Shown here: piece by piece, positions 34,894 to 44,105 of the stretch
Numbering within the stretch: position 1 is the first letter of the stretch
Layout of the letters: each line of letters begins with the position of its first letter
Source of the DNA: Prochlorococcaceae cyanobacterium jk18x22bins.40
GTDB taxonomy: Bacteria > Cyanobacteriota > Cyanobacteriia > PCC-6307 > Cyanobiaceae
Direction: 5' to 3'
Assembly: GCA_022826155.1 (NCBI GenBank)
Contig: JAJDVL010000044.1
Coordinates: 1-64,000, forward strand
Length of the DNA: 64,000 nt
The notes under the pieces: generated by a model
The model's database searches: none
Told to the model about the DNA's origin: nothing
The model's input: only the letters and a program-made list of their open reading frames with translations
Program-made: the position numbers and the translations under genes

Positions 34894-37023
34894 CTAGAGG
34901 TTCAGGTTCAGGCCCAGTTCAACCTGGTGGGATCGGTGGGATTGGTCCCCTGTGCGGAAGGTGTAGTCCAGGCGGGCCTCCATGTGTTCGTGGACGTCAG
35001 CCACGGCGCCCACGCCCAGAACGGCGGTGTCGGCAGCGGGCTTCAGGCCGTCCAGGGAGAAGCTGGCGCCGGGCATGGCGTTCACCCCGGCGGAGACGCG
35101 CACGGGATCCGTCTCCAGCTCCCGCTCATAGCCAATCCGGGCATAGGGGCGGAGGGGAAGTCCCCCCAGGTTTTGGGCCGCCTCAATGCCGTAGCCAGCC
35201 CGCACGGTGAAGGAACGGCGGCTGAACGCGGCAAAGTTCATGGCAGTGGAACGGTTGCCCCCTTCCCGGTAGTCGTCCGTATCCTGGTTGATCCAACCCA
35301 GCCCGGCTGACAGGCCGTGGCGGAAGTGGTTCCCACTGTTGGGCAGAGTGTAGTCCAGATCCAGGTTGGCCCCGAAATGGCTGACGGTGGTGGAGCCCTG
35401 CTCCAGGCGTTGCGTCGGGCCAAGCACGATGCTGCGCTCAATGTCGACGGCCGTGCTGCCCAAAGTCAAGCCCCCCTTCAACTGCAAGGGTCCCCGCTGC
35501 CATTGGCCGTCCAGGGACCACAGGGTGGCGGCGCTATCCAGGGTTGACCCCTGCACCGTGTTGTGGTGGTTGCCAAAACTGACCGCCGCCCCCACGCTGA
35601 CGCCCGCATCCCAATCGCGGCTGACCCCCAGGGTCGCCACGTTCAGGTCTGCGGAAGTGCCGCCAAGGGTGGGCAAGGCATCCTGGTCCTCCTGGGCAAG
35701 GGCGCCAGCAGCCCAGAGCTGCAGGTTGGCGCCGTCCAGGGGGATCGTCGTGGAGCCGCGTCGAGCCACGGCATGGCGATGCACCCTGGCCACGCTCAGG
35801 GACCCTTCACCGGCAAGGGACACCTGCACCGGGGCGGACAAGGTGGAGGTGACCACGTTGGCCAGCATCCGGTGGGCGACGCCGCTGGGATGGATATTGT
35901 CGGCAAAGAGATAGGCGTCCTTGGTGTTGGGGTCGTAGCTGAGGGGGTAGCGGTAGCCTGAATTGGCAGGTCCGCAGGCGTCGTCAAAGCCGAGGCCGGG
36001 GATTGGCGTACCTGCACATGCCCCTTGGGTGACGTTCCGGAAGCCGTAGCTGCCGGGTTCGCGGGTGAGTTCCTGGAACAGGCCATGCACGTCAACGGCA
36101 ACCACCCCGTGACCCAACCTTGACAGGCCGTCAGCAAGTGTCTGGTTGAACTGCAATGAACCGTCGGTGTTGATCCGGTCTTTCACGGGAATGTTGACAC
36201 CAGGCAGAGCAGACAACGCCCCATCAATCTGTAACGCACCCGGAGTTTCACCGAGGGGAGGCAAGTTCAAGATCACGATATTCTCTGCCCCTTGCTCTTG
36301 CAAATACTGAATCTGCCCTAGATAGTCTGATGCCGCTGTCTGTGCCTTTTGTTGCAAGCCGGCCAAGTCACCGGAAAACCTGGCAACAGCGGCCGGAACG
36401 TTGTTTCCGGAGGCCAGCGCTGCCCCTACCCTTGTAAGAGCCCCGTCGGATCCGGCCAGATCGAGATCGTTTGCACCACCCCAAAGCACGTAGAGGGTAT
36501 CGGGACTCGCCCCCTCTCCATTGCGTGAAGCGAAATACCGTCCCATTTGCCCACTGACGGACGCGAATTGATCTCCCTCTGAAAGAGGCGTGAGATCCCT
36601 GGTGATGCGAGCGCCGCCAAAGGCATAGTTCGTACCATTGGGATCGTATACACCTGAGTCTCCATAGAACCGCTCAACATGCTGCATCCAGACCCAATCG
36701 GGATTTGTGGAGAAATTGGTGCCGTCGGGGTAGCGAAGGTTTGCCGGCAGTTGCAGATTTTGGAGATGGGTCGCATTGCCCGGATCGCTGATGCTATCGC
36801 CAAACACAACAACAGAGTCAAAACTTTGCGCCTGGACAGGCCCCGCCATGGCCCAGCCCGCCAACAACAGGGAGGCGCCCAACGCCTGGGACGGATTCCG
36901 GGTCAGGATTCGGCCATCCGGAACCGGCGCCCTTGGTGGCGAGCCTTTGGCGTTGGCGCCATGGAGCCCCCGGCTCTCTTGGGATGGATCCGGGTGATGC
37001 CGGCTGGGGTGCTGGTGGGCCAT
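34894..37023 (-). CDS. GDSL-type esterase/lipase autotransporter
   Basis: About 709 residues in three parts. A signal region ends near AGPVQAQS. The passenger is an SGNH hydrolase: VVVFGDSISDPGN (nucleophile Ser), YVLWGGANDLDL and YLFADNIHPSGVAHRM with the catalytic Asp/His. The last 270 residues form a beta-barrel translocator rich in alternating aromatic/Gly strands, ending LGLNLNL. This is the EstA-like type V layout, best known from proteobacteria and unusual in picocyanobacteria. It would display an esterase on the outer membrane. The start ATG (37023) precedes a long polar stretch, so a later start is possible. Confidence 0.85.
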   Translation of the reverse strand: MAHQHPSRHHPDPSQESRGLHGANAKGSPPRAPVPDGRILTRNPSQALGASLLLAGWAMAGPVQAQSFDSVVVFGDSISDPGNATHLQNLQLPANLRYPDGTNFSTNPDWVWMQHVERFYGDSGVYDPNGTNYAFGGARITRDLTPLSEGDQFASVSGQMGRYFASRNGEGASPDTLYVLWGGANDLDLAGSDGALTRVGAALASGNNVPAAVARFSGDLAGLQQKAQTAASDYLGQIQYLQEQGAENIVILNLPPLGETPGALQIDGALSALPGVNIPVKDRINTDGSLQFNQTLADGLSRLGHGVVAVDVHGLFQELTREPGSYGFRNVTQGACAGTPIPGLGFDDACGPANSGYRYPLSYDPNTKDAYLFADNIHPSGVAHRMLANVVTSTLSAPVQVSLAGEGSLSVARVHRHAVARRGSTTIPLDGANLQLWAAGALAQEDQDALPTLGGTSADLNVATLGVSRDWDAGVSVGAAVSFGNHHNTVQGSTLDSAATLWSLDGQWQRGPLQLKGGLTLGSTAVDIERSIVLGPTQRLEQGSTTVSHFGANLDLDYTLPNSGNHFRHGLSAGLGWINQDTDDYREGGNRSTAMNFAAFSRRSFTVRAGYGIEAAQNLGGLPLRPYARIGYERELETDPVRVSAGVNAMPGASFSLDGLKPAADTAVLGVGAVADVHEHMEARLDYTFRTGDQSHRSHQVELGLNLNL

Positions 37024-37141
37024 GGCGGCAGCAAGAGTGCCGGGCAAGGTTACAACAGGTCCGACTGTGGGAAGTTACGGCTCGGGCTGGGCTGGCAGCA
37101 GCAGGTGGTGCCGTACCCTTGGGAGGGTCAGGGACCGACGG

Positions 37142-37804
37142 ATGGCCAAAGGGCTACGATGGCCCCACTTCACCCCCCTGCCGGCGCCGCCCCGCGCCTC
37201 GGCGTTGCTGGAGGTGCCGGTGGCCCGGTTGCGACCCACCCAGATGTGTGTGGGGCTGGCTGAGGTGCGGCACCGCGTCCAGGATTTCAAGGATGAGCCC
37301 TTGAAGGAGCGGCGCACCTATCTCAAGCGCAAGCCCGTTCCCCTGGTGCGCAACGGCGCCGGCCATCTGTGGATGGTGGATCGCCACCACCGTCTTCGCG
37401 CCCTGCTGCAGGTGGATCCGGAAGCCACCGCCTTGGGCTACGTGGTGTTGGAGGTGTCCACAACGGACAACCGCCTCACGCTGCAAGCGCTGCAGCAGCG
37501 GGGCTGGCTCTATCTTTACAACCGCCGTGGCCAAGGCCCTTGGCCGCCGGACCACTTGCCCCAGCATCTGGGCAAATTACAGGACGACCCCTATCGCAGC
37601 CTGGTGTGGCGCCTTAAAAAGGAGGGTCATATCGCCGCAGCCCCGTTGGTGCCCTTTCATGAGTTTCGTTGGGGGGCCTGGTTGCGCCGCTGTTCCCTGC
37701 CGGCGTTTCATTCCCTTTATCTGGAGCCCGCCCTGGCCACGGCCCGCCATCTGGTGTGCTCCCCTGCGGCCTCAGTCCTGGCGGGGTGGCAGGGGCGCCG
37801 CTGA
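37142..37804 (+). CDS. ParB-like nuclease-domain protein
   Basis: A 220-residue protein from ATG 37142. Residues 25-90 read VARLRPTQMCVGLAEVRHR and WMVDRHHRLRALL, the ParB/Srx fold signature (as in ParBc_2 proteins) for phosphate or nucleotide binding. The C-terminal part is novel to me. Its role is unknown; it is not a chromosome-partition ParB. It diverges from the autotransporter and its 3' end overlaps birA by 33 bp on the other strand. Confidence 0.72.
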   Translation: MAKGLRWPHFTPLPAPPRASALLEVPVARLRPTQMCVGLAEVRHRVQDFKDEPLKERRTYLKRKPVPLVRNGAGHLWMVDRHHRLRALLQVDPEATALGYVVLEVSTTDNRLTLQALQQRGWLYLYNRRGQGPWPPDHLPQHLGKLQDDPYRSLVWRLKKEGHIAAAPLVPFHEFRWGAWLRRCSLPAFHSLYLEPALATARHLVCSPAASVLAGWQGRR

Positions 37805-38602
37805 AAGCTGGCCCAGGCTCGGCGCCGGCAGCCGCCATAGGCCTTTATGCACCACCGCCGTGGTCCCGTCCTGCTGCCGCAACCGCAGGCCACCGGCTGG
37901 GGTGAGGCCCATCACGCGAACGGGGGCGCCGGTGGGTCCCGCCAGCGGCTGTGGGGGAAGCCAAAGCCGGGCCTGGCAGGCTTGCACCAGGGCTTCCGGT
38001 TGTTCCAATAACACCATGGCCCGCTCACAGGCCAGCAGCGCCGCGGCCTGGGCCTGGGGCAGCGAGGGGGTGCGGGTCCCCAGGTGTTGCCGTAGGGCCA
38101 CAGCAGCGGCAGGGACGGCATTGGCCACGTTCAATCCCAGGCCCAGGCCCAGATGTCGGGGCACCCCTCCCCGCAGTTGACGGTGGGCCAGCAAGCCGGC
38201 CAGCTTGTGGCGCCCCACCAGGATGTCGTTGGGCCACTTGAAGGCAACGGTTAACCCCAGCCGCTCCAGCCACTCCATCACCGCCACCGCCACCGCCAAC
38301 CCCAGACCCTCTGTCTGCACCTGTGGCGCCGCCCCTGACCTGGGAACGGGCCATGCGGCGCTTAACCACACACCACCCGGCGGCGCACACCAGGAGCGCC
38401 CCCACTGCCCCCGACCATGGCGTTGCCGGCGGGCCACCACAGCAGAGGGGCCGCGGCGCCCACACCGCACCCAGTGCTGTAGCAGGGGCTCCGTGCTTGC
38501 ACAGGTGCTCACCACCCGCAACCGCCACGGCCAGGTTGCCCCTTGGGTCCGCAGGGCAGCCGCCAGGGCGCCGCAACCCGACAGGGGATAACCGCTTGCC
38601 AT
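37772..38602 (-). CDS. birA: Biotin-[acetyl-CoA-carboxylase] ligase
   Basis: The biotin ligase core is seen: VVARRQRHGRGQWGRSW (biotinyl-5'-AMP loop), APPGGVWLSAAW and VAFKWPNDILVGRHKLAGLL (catalytic Lys), with the small C-terminal SH3-like lobe. It activates biotin and attaches it to the biotin carboxyl carrier protein of acetyl-CoA carboxylase. There is no N-terminal DNA-binding domain, so it is not a repressor. Five bp separate it from the aminotransferase gene on the same strand. Confidence 0.9.
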   Translation of the reverse strand: MASGYPLSGCGALAAALRTQGATWPWRLRVVSTCASTEPLLQHWVRCGRRGPSAVVARRQRHGRGQWGRSWCAPPGGVWLSAAWPVPRSGAAPQVQTEGLGLAVAVAVMEWLERLGLTVAFKWPNDILVGRHKLAGLLAHRQLRGGVPRHLGLGLGLNVANAVPAAAVALRQHLGTRTPSLPQAQAAALLACERAMVLLEQPEALVQACQARLWLPPQPLAGPTGAPVRVMGLTPAGGLRLRQQDGTTAVVHKGLWRLPAPSLGQLSAAPLPPRQD

Positions 38603-38607
38603 GGGCT

Positions 38608-39837
38608 TCAGAACGTGTTGAGCCAGGCCTCCACCCGCTGGGCAGCCTCCGTCAGGCGGGATTCTTCGGCCACCAGGGCCATGCGCACGTGGTGCTGTCC
38701 CGCTGCGCCAAAACCGCTACCGGGGGTGAGGGCCACACCCGTGTCCCGCACCAGCTTGAGGCAGAAGGACAGGCTGTCCATGGCGCCCGCGGCGACGGGC
38801 AGGCGATCCCACAGGTAGAGGGCCATGGGGCGGGGGGTCACGGGCCAGCCCGCGGCCGCCAGGGCCTGCACCATATGGTCGCGGCGGCGGCGGTAGAGGC
38901 GGCGGAGACGGGCAGGCCAATCCTCAAGCTGGTCCAGCGCCACCATGGCCCCGGACTGAATGGCCACGGACTGGTTGAAATCAATCCAGGCCTTCACCTG
39001 TTGCAGGGCCTGGACCAGGGGGGCTGCCCCCACGGCAAAGGCAATGCGGAACCCCCCCATGCACCAACTCTTGGAGAAGGAGAAAAATTCAATCCCCCGC
39101 TCCTGCCAGCCCGGTGAACACAACAGGCAGGGGGCTTCCCCGTCCAGGGCCAGATCCACGTAGGGATTGTCGTGGGCCACCAGGATGTCGTGGTGGCGGG
39201 CCATGGCCATGGCCTCGTCCAGCCAGTCCTGGCATCCCACAGTGGCGGTAGGGTTATGGGGGAAGCCGAACACCATCAGCCGTAACGCTTCCCGTTCCCC
39301 ATGGCTGAGGGAGGTAAAGGGGGGACGCCAACCGTCCTCCGGGTCCAGGACCAGCCGGTGAATGCGGGCCGAAGCCAGTTGCAGGCCACCCAGGTGGGAG
39401 GGGTAGCCAGGATCCAGGACGAGCCCATGGTCGCCGGGCTCCAACACAGCCAGGGGGAAGTGGGCCGTGCCTTCCTGGGAACCCACCAGCAGCAGCACCT
39501 GGGTGTCCGGGTTCACGGCCACGGCAAAGCGGCGCCGGATCCAGGCGGCCACGCTGGCCCGCAAGGGGCGGGTGGCGGCATGGAGACAATAGGCGGCACT
39601 GGAGCGCTGCCCCAGCGCCTGGGCCATGGCGGCCGTCACCTGGGGTGGGGGCGGCTGGTCGGTACAACCCAGGGAGAGGTCAATCAGATGGTCGCCATGA
39701 CGGCGACGGGCCTCCGCCTTGGCCCGGTCCATGGCGCTGAACACGTTGCTGCGCCCACCAAAACGGCGCGCCAGAGCAGGCGGCGGTTGGGTTGCTGCGG
39801 GAGACGGGCCGGGAGATCGGGGTTCAGAGATGGTCAT
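38608..39837 (-). CDS. Class I/II PLP aminotransferase
   Basis: A 409-residue enzyme of the aspartate aminotransferase fold: SLGCTDQPPPPQVTAAM at the start, LVGSQEGTAHFPLAVL, DPGYPSHLGGL, FPHNPTATVG, AHDNPYVDLAL and the PLP-lysine in FFSFSKSWCMGGFRIAFAVG. Its resemblance is to LL-diaminopimelate/alanine-type aminotransferases; the substrate cannot be fixed. The ATG at 39837 lies inside the last codons of trxA in another frame (14-bp overlap), so the genes are coupled. Confidence 0.85.
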   Translation of the reverse strand: MTISEPRSPGPSPAATQPPPALARRFGGRSNVFSAMDRAKAEARRRHGDHLIDLSLGCTDQPPPPQVTAAMAQALGQRSSAAYCLHAATRPLRASVAAWIRRRFAVAVNPDTQVLLLVGSQEGTAHFPLAVLEPGDHGLVLDPGYPSHLGGLQLASARIHRLVLDPEDGWRPPFTSLSHGEREALRLMVFGFPHNPTATVGCQDWLDEAMAMARHHDILVAHDNPYVDLALDGEAPCLLCSPGWQERGIEFFSFSKSWCMGGFRIAFAVGAAPLVQALQQVKAWIDFNQSVAIQSGAMVALDQLEDWPARLRRLYRRRRDHMVQALAAAGWPVTPRPMALYLWDRLPVAAGAMDSLSFCLKLVRDTGVALTPGSGFGAAGQHHVRMALVAEESRLTEAAQRVEAWLNTF

Positions 39838-40144
39838 CCAGAAAAGTCTGTAGCTGCTTTTGAGAGAGGGCGCCCTCATGGCGAGCAATCACCTCCCCCC
39901 CACGAAACACAAGCAGGGAGGGAATCCCCTGAACCTTGTATTGATCTCGCGTCGCGGGATTGGGATCCACCTCCATCTTCACCACCAGCAACCTGTCGCC
40001 ATAGGTGTTGACAGCCCAGTCCATCAAGGGCGCCACCAGGCGGCAAGGCCCGCACCACGGGGCCCAGAAGTCCACAAGCACCGGCAGTTTGGCGCGGAGG
40101 ACAGCGGCCTCAAAGTCCGAATCGGTGACATCCTTGACGGCCAC
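39824..40144 (-). CDS. trxA: Thioredoxin
   Basis: From the GTG at 40144 the product is 106 residues: VLVDFWAPWCGPCRLVAPL with active site WCGPC, then IPSLLVFRGGEV (cis-Pro). Length and motifs are those of a classical cytoplasmic thioredoxin. A longer upstream frame has no family similarity. It leads into the aminotransferase gene. Confidence 0.93.
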   Translation of the reverse strand: MAVKDVTDSDFEAAVLRAKLPVLVDFWAPWCGPCRLVAPLMDWAVNTYGDRLLVVKMEVDPNPATRDQYKVQGIPSLLVFRGGEVIARHEGALSQKQLQTFLDDHL

Positions 40145-40256
40145 GGAACACTGGCGAGTTTTAGGATTGTATGTATTGCTGTTGCCGTTGTGGCCATGGG
40201 ATGAAGGGAGATGGGGGTGTACTGGGGGAATCCTGGGTGTGTTTGCACCCTGCACT

Positions 40257-40547
40257 ATGCTCAGCCCAGCCCAACTGGCCCGGGCCCAGGGCCGTGCCTC
40301 CGTCAGCACGGACCTTCATGCCCTCTGCCTTCAGGGCCATCCCCTGGATGAAGCCCTCCTGAACCGCCATGAGCAGCGCTGTCGCCAGGATCATGGCGAA
40401 CGGTTGGACATTGTCCACAGCCTGGGCCGCCAGCCCGATCCCCACTTGCACCACTATCTGGAGGGTCAACTGGAACGCCTGAAACTGGTGCGGCTGGCGC
40501 TGCAGCGGGGACGTGATCCCGGCCTTGTTCCCGGCGTGGGGGAATGA
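40257..40547 (+). CDS. Conserved hypothetical protein
   Basis: A 96-residue helical protein (MLSPAQLARAQGRASVSTDL... LEGQLERLKLVRLALQRG) starting at 40257. Its stop overlaps the ATG of the phospholipase D gene (ATGA), which supports it as real. No domain is recognised. Confidence 0.62.
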   Translation: MLSPAQLARAQGRASVSTDLHALCLQGHPLDEALLNRHEQRCRQDHGERLDIVHSLGRQPDPHLHHYLEGQLERLKLVRLALQRGRDPGLVPGVGE

Positions 40548-41959
40548 TGGCCAGCCCCCTTGCCGTTGCTGCCCCCCTGGCGCTGTTGCTGGCATCCTGC
40601 GCAGCAGCCTCCACGTTTGTGGGTCAGCAACAGACGGCGGGACCCGCCGCCACTACCGACGGCATCAACGTCTACTTCAATCAACGGCGCCAGGCCCGCT
40701 ACCACAGCCCCCTCACGGACACCCTGCGCCAGGGGGACGACCTGGAGCAGGTGGTGGTGGATGCCGTGGCCGGGGCCCGCAGCAGCATCAGCCTGGCGGT
40801 GCAGGAGTTGACCCTGCCTGGCATCGCCCAGGCCCTGGTGGAGCGTCACCGGGCCGGGGTAGATGTGCGGGTGGTGCTGGAGAACAGCTACTCCACCCCA
40901 TGGAGCCGTCAGCATCCCTCCGAGCTGGACGACCATGCCCGGCACCGCTGGCAGCGGCTCCACGATCTGGCGGACAGCGACCAGGACGGCGCCGTCACCC
41001 AGGCCGAGCGGCGAGCGGGGGATGCGGTGGCCCTGTTACTGGAGGGGGGCGTGCCACTGCTGGACGACACGGCGGACGGCAGTGCCGGCAGCGGGCTGAT
41101 GCACCACAAGTTTCTGGTGGTGGACGGCCGGGAGGTGGTCACCGGCTCCGCCAATTTCACCAGTTCCGGTATCCACGGCGATGCTGGCGCCCCCAATTCC
41201 CGGGGCAACGCCAACCACATGGTGAGGATTCGCTCCACCGCCCTGGCCCGTCTGTTTGAAGAGGAATTCGCCCGCCTCTGGGGGGACGGTCCCGGTGGGC
41301 TGGAGGACGGTCGCTTCGGCTTGGGCAAGGCCGGTGGCGGCAGCGTTGGGCTGCGGCAGGGGGACAGCCGGTTGGAGGTGCTCTTTGCCCCCCATCCCCG
41401 GCGGGACGACAACAACGGCCTTGCCTTCATTGAACAGGTGCTGGCCACGGCCCGCAACCAAGTGGACATGGCGCTGTTCGTGTTCAGTGACCAGGGCATT
41501 GCCAACCGCCTGGAGACCCTGGCCCAGCGGGGCGTCAAGGTCCGCCTCATGGTGGATCCGGGCTTTGCCACCCGCAGCTACAGCGAACTGCTGGATCTGG
41601 CGGGGGTGGTGCGCCCCGACCGGCGCTGCCGTATCGAGACGGGCAACAAACCCTGGCCACGGGGTTTGGCGGAGGTGGGCATCCCCATGTTGGCGCGTGG
41701 CGACAAGCTCCACCACAAGTTTGCGGTGGTGGACAACACCACGGTGATCACCGGCAGCTTCAACTGGAGCCCCTCGGCGGCCCATCAAAACGACGAGACC
41801 TTGCTGGTGATCAAGCACCCCAAGCTGGCAGCCGCCTTCAGCCGTGAATTCGGACGCCTCTGGCAAAACGCGGAACTGGGCATCACGTCCCGACTGCAGA
41901 CGCTGCTGGAGCGTGACCGCCTGCGCTGCCCGGAAACCGTGAACCTGGCGCCCCCCTAG
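40544..41959 (+). CDS. Phospholipase D-family lipoprotein with EF-hand-like loop
   Basis: A 471-residue protein. The N-terminus is a lipoprotein signal (LALLLASCAAAS, lipobox Cys at 19). Two HKD motifs, MHHKFLVVDG (186-195) and LHHKFAVVDN, each followed by GSxNF/W, make a full PLD active site. Between them, at 144-155, DSDQDGAVTQAE is a perfect calcium-binding EF-hand loop (Asp at 1, 3 and 5, Gly 6, Glu 12). PLD enzymes cut phosphodiester bonds in lipids or nucleic acids; the substrate is unknown. Expected location is the periplasmic side of a membrane. Confidence 0.88.
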   Translation: MMASPLAVAAPLALLLASCAAASTFVGQQQTAGPAATTDGINVYFNQRRQARYHSPLTDTLRQGDDLEQVVVDAVAGARSSISLAVQELTLPGIAQALVERHRAGVDVRVVLENSYSTPWSRQHPSELDDHARHRWQRLHDLADSDQDGAVTQAERRAGDAVALLLEGGVPLLDDTADGSAGSGLMHHKFLVVDGREVVTGSANFTSSGIHGDAGAPNSRGNANHMVRIRSTALARLFEEEFARLWGDGPGGLEDGRFGLGKAGGGSVGLRQGDSRLEVLFAPHPRRDDNNGLAFIEQVLATARNQVDMALFVFSDQGIANRLETLAQRGVKVRLMVDPGFATRSYSELLDLAGVVRPDRRCRIETGNKPWPRGLAEVGIPMLARGDKLHHKFAVVDNTTVITGSFNWSPSAAHQNDETLLVIKHPKLAAAFSREFGRLWQNAELGITSRLQTLLERDRLRCPETVNLAPP

Positions 41960-42023
41960 TCCTCCCATAGCCAAAAGGTCAGGTGATGCGGGCCGTTAGC
42001 CATGGGACCAGAAACAGGTTCCG

Positions 42024-42902
42024 TCAACCTGAGAGATTGCCGGGATTGGTGCTTGGGTCCATGGCGGCAACGGCAACGCCCGCAATCACCAGGCAGATGC
42101 CGGTCAGCAGCGCTGTAGTCACCGGCTCGGCCAGCACCGTCAGGGCCAGGGTGGCGGCTACCGCCGGTTCCAGAAGTCCCACCACCACCGCCGTCCTGAG
42201 GCTGAGGTGCTTGAGGCCGACGCCAAACAGGACATGGCCCAAGGTCAGTGTCACCAGCCCCAGATACGCCACCGTAGCCATGGAAGCCGCAGACTCCAAG
42301 GCATTCCCCGCCTCCATGAGCGCTGCCGGGAACAGCACCATGGCGCCCCCACCCACCAGGGTGGCCATGGCCGCCAGGGGCGGCCGGTCCATCATCAACT
42401 GCTGAGCCGCCAGTCCCTGGCAGGGAATGCCACAGCCCGCCAGCACCGCCAAGGCCACGCCACTGCCCACCACCTGCACAGCACCGCCGGAGAGCAGGGT
42501 CACCCCCGCCAAGGCCATGGCCACCCCAATCAGCCAATGCCGGTTGGGACGCTGGCCTGCTGTCATCCAGTCCAGCAAACCGGCCACCAGGGGAGCGGTG
42601 CCGATGGCCACCAGTGTGGCCACCGCAACACCGGTACGCTCCACCGCCACAAAGAACGCCAGTGGACCCACGGCTGCGCCAAGCCCCCCCAGTGCCACCC
42701 AACGGACAGGGAATCTGTAGCGCCACGGGGCTTGCTGACGAAGCATGGACACCGCCAGCAACCCGGCGGCGCCCAACAGGGACCGCCATGATGCTGCCGC
42801 CATTGGGCCCAGTTCATCAGGTCCCAGTTGGGCAGCGGTTCCAATGGTTCCCGCCAGTACAGCCGCCACTGCCACCGCTGCACGAGACCGAGACCGCGTC
42901 AC
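42024..42902 (-). CDS. EamA-type (drug/metabolite) exporter
   Basis: From the GTG at 42902 the 292-residue product has ten hydrophobic helices in two EamA repeats (e.g. AAVGPLAFFVAVERTGVAVATL and TLTLGHVLFGVGLKHLSLRTA). Such proteins export amino acids or metabolites. A longer frame from 42980 would read through tRNA-Phe and is rejected. It ends 64 bp from the PLD gene on the other strand. Confidence 0.85.
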   Translation of the reverse strand: MTRSRSRAAVAVAAVLAGTIGTAAQLGPDELGPMAAASWRSLLGAAGLLAVSMLRQQAPWRYRFPVRWVALGGLGAAVGPLAFFVAVERTGVAVATLVAIGTAPLVAGLLDWMTAGQRPNRHWLIGVAMALAGVTLLSGGAVQVVGSGVALAVLAGCGIPCQGLAAQQLMMDRPPLAAMATLVGGGAMVLFPAALMEAGNALESAASMATVAYLGLVTLTLGHVLFGVGLKHLSLRTAVVVGLLEPAVAATLALTVLAEPVTTALLTGICLVIAGVAVAAMDPSTNPGNLSG

Positions 42903-42922
42903 CCTGCCGGACCAATGGGCAA

Positions 42923-42995
42923 TGCCAGGTCCCAGATTTGAACTGGGGACACGGCGATTTTCAGTCGCCTGCTCTACCAACTGAGCTAACCCGGC
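42923..42995 (-). tRNA. tRNA-Phe (GAA)
   Basis: A 73-nt cloverleaf: acceptor 5' GCCGGGT pairs with 3' ACCTGGC, D-arm AGCTCAGTTGGTAGAGC, anticodon arm with GAA in the loop CTGAAAA, T-arm CCCAGTTCAAATCTGGG and discriminator A. CCA is not encoded. It reads Phe codons UUU/UUC. Confidence 0.97.
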
Positions 42996-43040
42996 AGATT
43001 TTGGCCCGATGGGGGTCGGACCAGAACCATAGCGCCAATT

Positions 43041-43730
43041 TTAACCCACCGTGGGGCGGCGGGCGCTTTTAGGTGGTGTGCGGGCCAGACAGAGGAGCCC
43101 CGCCACGGGGATGTGGGCTGCCTCCAGGGGGGCGGCGGCGGCCAGGGCGGTGCTGCCGGTGGTGAGGATGTCGTCCACCAGGAACACCAGGCGCCCCTGC
43201 TGCCCCCCGGCAGACAGCACCCGAAAGGCGTCCTGCAGGTTGCGGCGGCGGCCACTGGCGCCCAAATGGTGCTGACCGGGGCGGGGCTGCTTCTTGAGCC
43301 ACTGAACCTGGGGCCAGCCGGAGCACTGGCCCAGGCTCCGGCTGAAGGCCTCCGGCAGGGGATTACCGCGACGTTTCCAGCCGGGAATCGGCATCAACAC
43401 AGGCGGAGACCCCTCCCAGTTCAGGCCCGTCAGTAGGTGTTCCGCAGCGCAGTGGAGCACGCCGGGCAGGGGATTCTGGCGGCAGGCCAGCAGTTGGCTG
43501 CGCCAGCTTTGCTGATACAAACCCACCGCCCAGAACCGCATTGGTTCATTGCCGTGGAGCACAGCGTCCGGCCAGGCCCACCGTTTAAGGCAGTTTCCGC
43601 AGGGCCGGTGGCGATCCGTAGCGGCGCCCCCGCAACAAGGGCAGGTGGGCAGGGTGATCAGGTCCTGGCCAAGCTGCAATAGCCGTGCCAGGGGCCGATC
43701 GGTGCCTGTTGGCGAGGGATTGCTGACCAT
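43041..43730 (-). CDS. ComF-family phosphoribosyltransferase-like protein
   Basis: A 229-residue protein with an N-terminal zinc ribbon (CPCCGGAATDRHRPCGNC, four Cys) and a PRPP-binding loop VFLVDDILTTGSTAL near the C-terminus. This is the ComF layout; in naturally transformable bacteria ComF helps DNA uptake, elsewhere its role is unclear. Alone in its neighbourhood, so competence cannot be inferred. Confidence 0.88.
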   Translation of the reverse strand: MVSNPSPTGTDRPLARLLQLGQDLITLPTCPCCGGAATDRHRPCGNCLKRWAWPDAVLHGNEPMRFWAVGLYQQSWRSQLLACRQNPLPGVLHCAAEHLLTGLNWEGSPPVLMPIPGWKRRGNPLPEAFSRSLGQCSGWPQVQWLKKQPRPGQHHLGASGRRRNLQDAFRVLSAGGQQGRLVFLVDDILTTGSTALAAAAPLEAAHIPVAGLLCLARTPPKSARRPTVG

Positions 43731-43803
43731 GACAGGAGGACCGAGGGGATGGGGAGCCTTGCCTCAGCGTTCCCACAGCCCCGTCACCACCACCATACGG
43801 GGC

Positions 43804-44070
43804 TCACCCGGGAATGGCCCGCAGCATGGCCACCAGGGTGCGATGGGCATCCTCGCTATCCGTCAAGGGGTGGTCAAAGGCAATCCTCAGGGGCTGCCCG
43901 TCCACCTTCAGGTCCATCCAACTGGTGGTGACCGCCACCAGCCGCGCTACGGCGGCCTGTGGGCAATTGCCGTAGTGGCGTGCGTAGGCGGCAACGGCGC
44001 TGCCGTGGTCGTCGTTCATGTGGCGGCAGATGCGGTCACTGACGGCAGGGGTGAGGGGATCGGCGGCCAT
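43804..44070 (-). CDS. DUF2470-type protein
   Basis: An 88-residue protein (MAADPLTPAVSDRICRHMND) with HMNDDHGSAVAAYARHYG, SWMDLKVDGQPLRIAFDHPL and ending VAMLRAIPG, the small DUF2470 domain found at the C-terminus of heme-binding flavoprotein-like proteins. The longer upstream frame has no such similarity. Function unknown, perhaps heme or tetrapyrrole related. Confidence 0.75.
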   Translation of the reverse strand: MAADPLTPAVSDRICRHMNDDHGSAVAAYARHYGNCPQAAVARLVAVTTSWMDLKVDGQPLRIAFDHPLTDSEDAHRTLVAMLRAIPG

Positions 44071-44105
44071 AACGCTGGATAGGGGGCATCCCATCCTGCA
44101 CCAGT

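Noticed and set aside
42903-42980. N-terminal extension of the EamA exporter
   Set aside because: It would be a translation of tRNA-Phe; the GTG at 42902 gives a normal transporter N-terminus.
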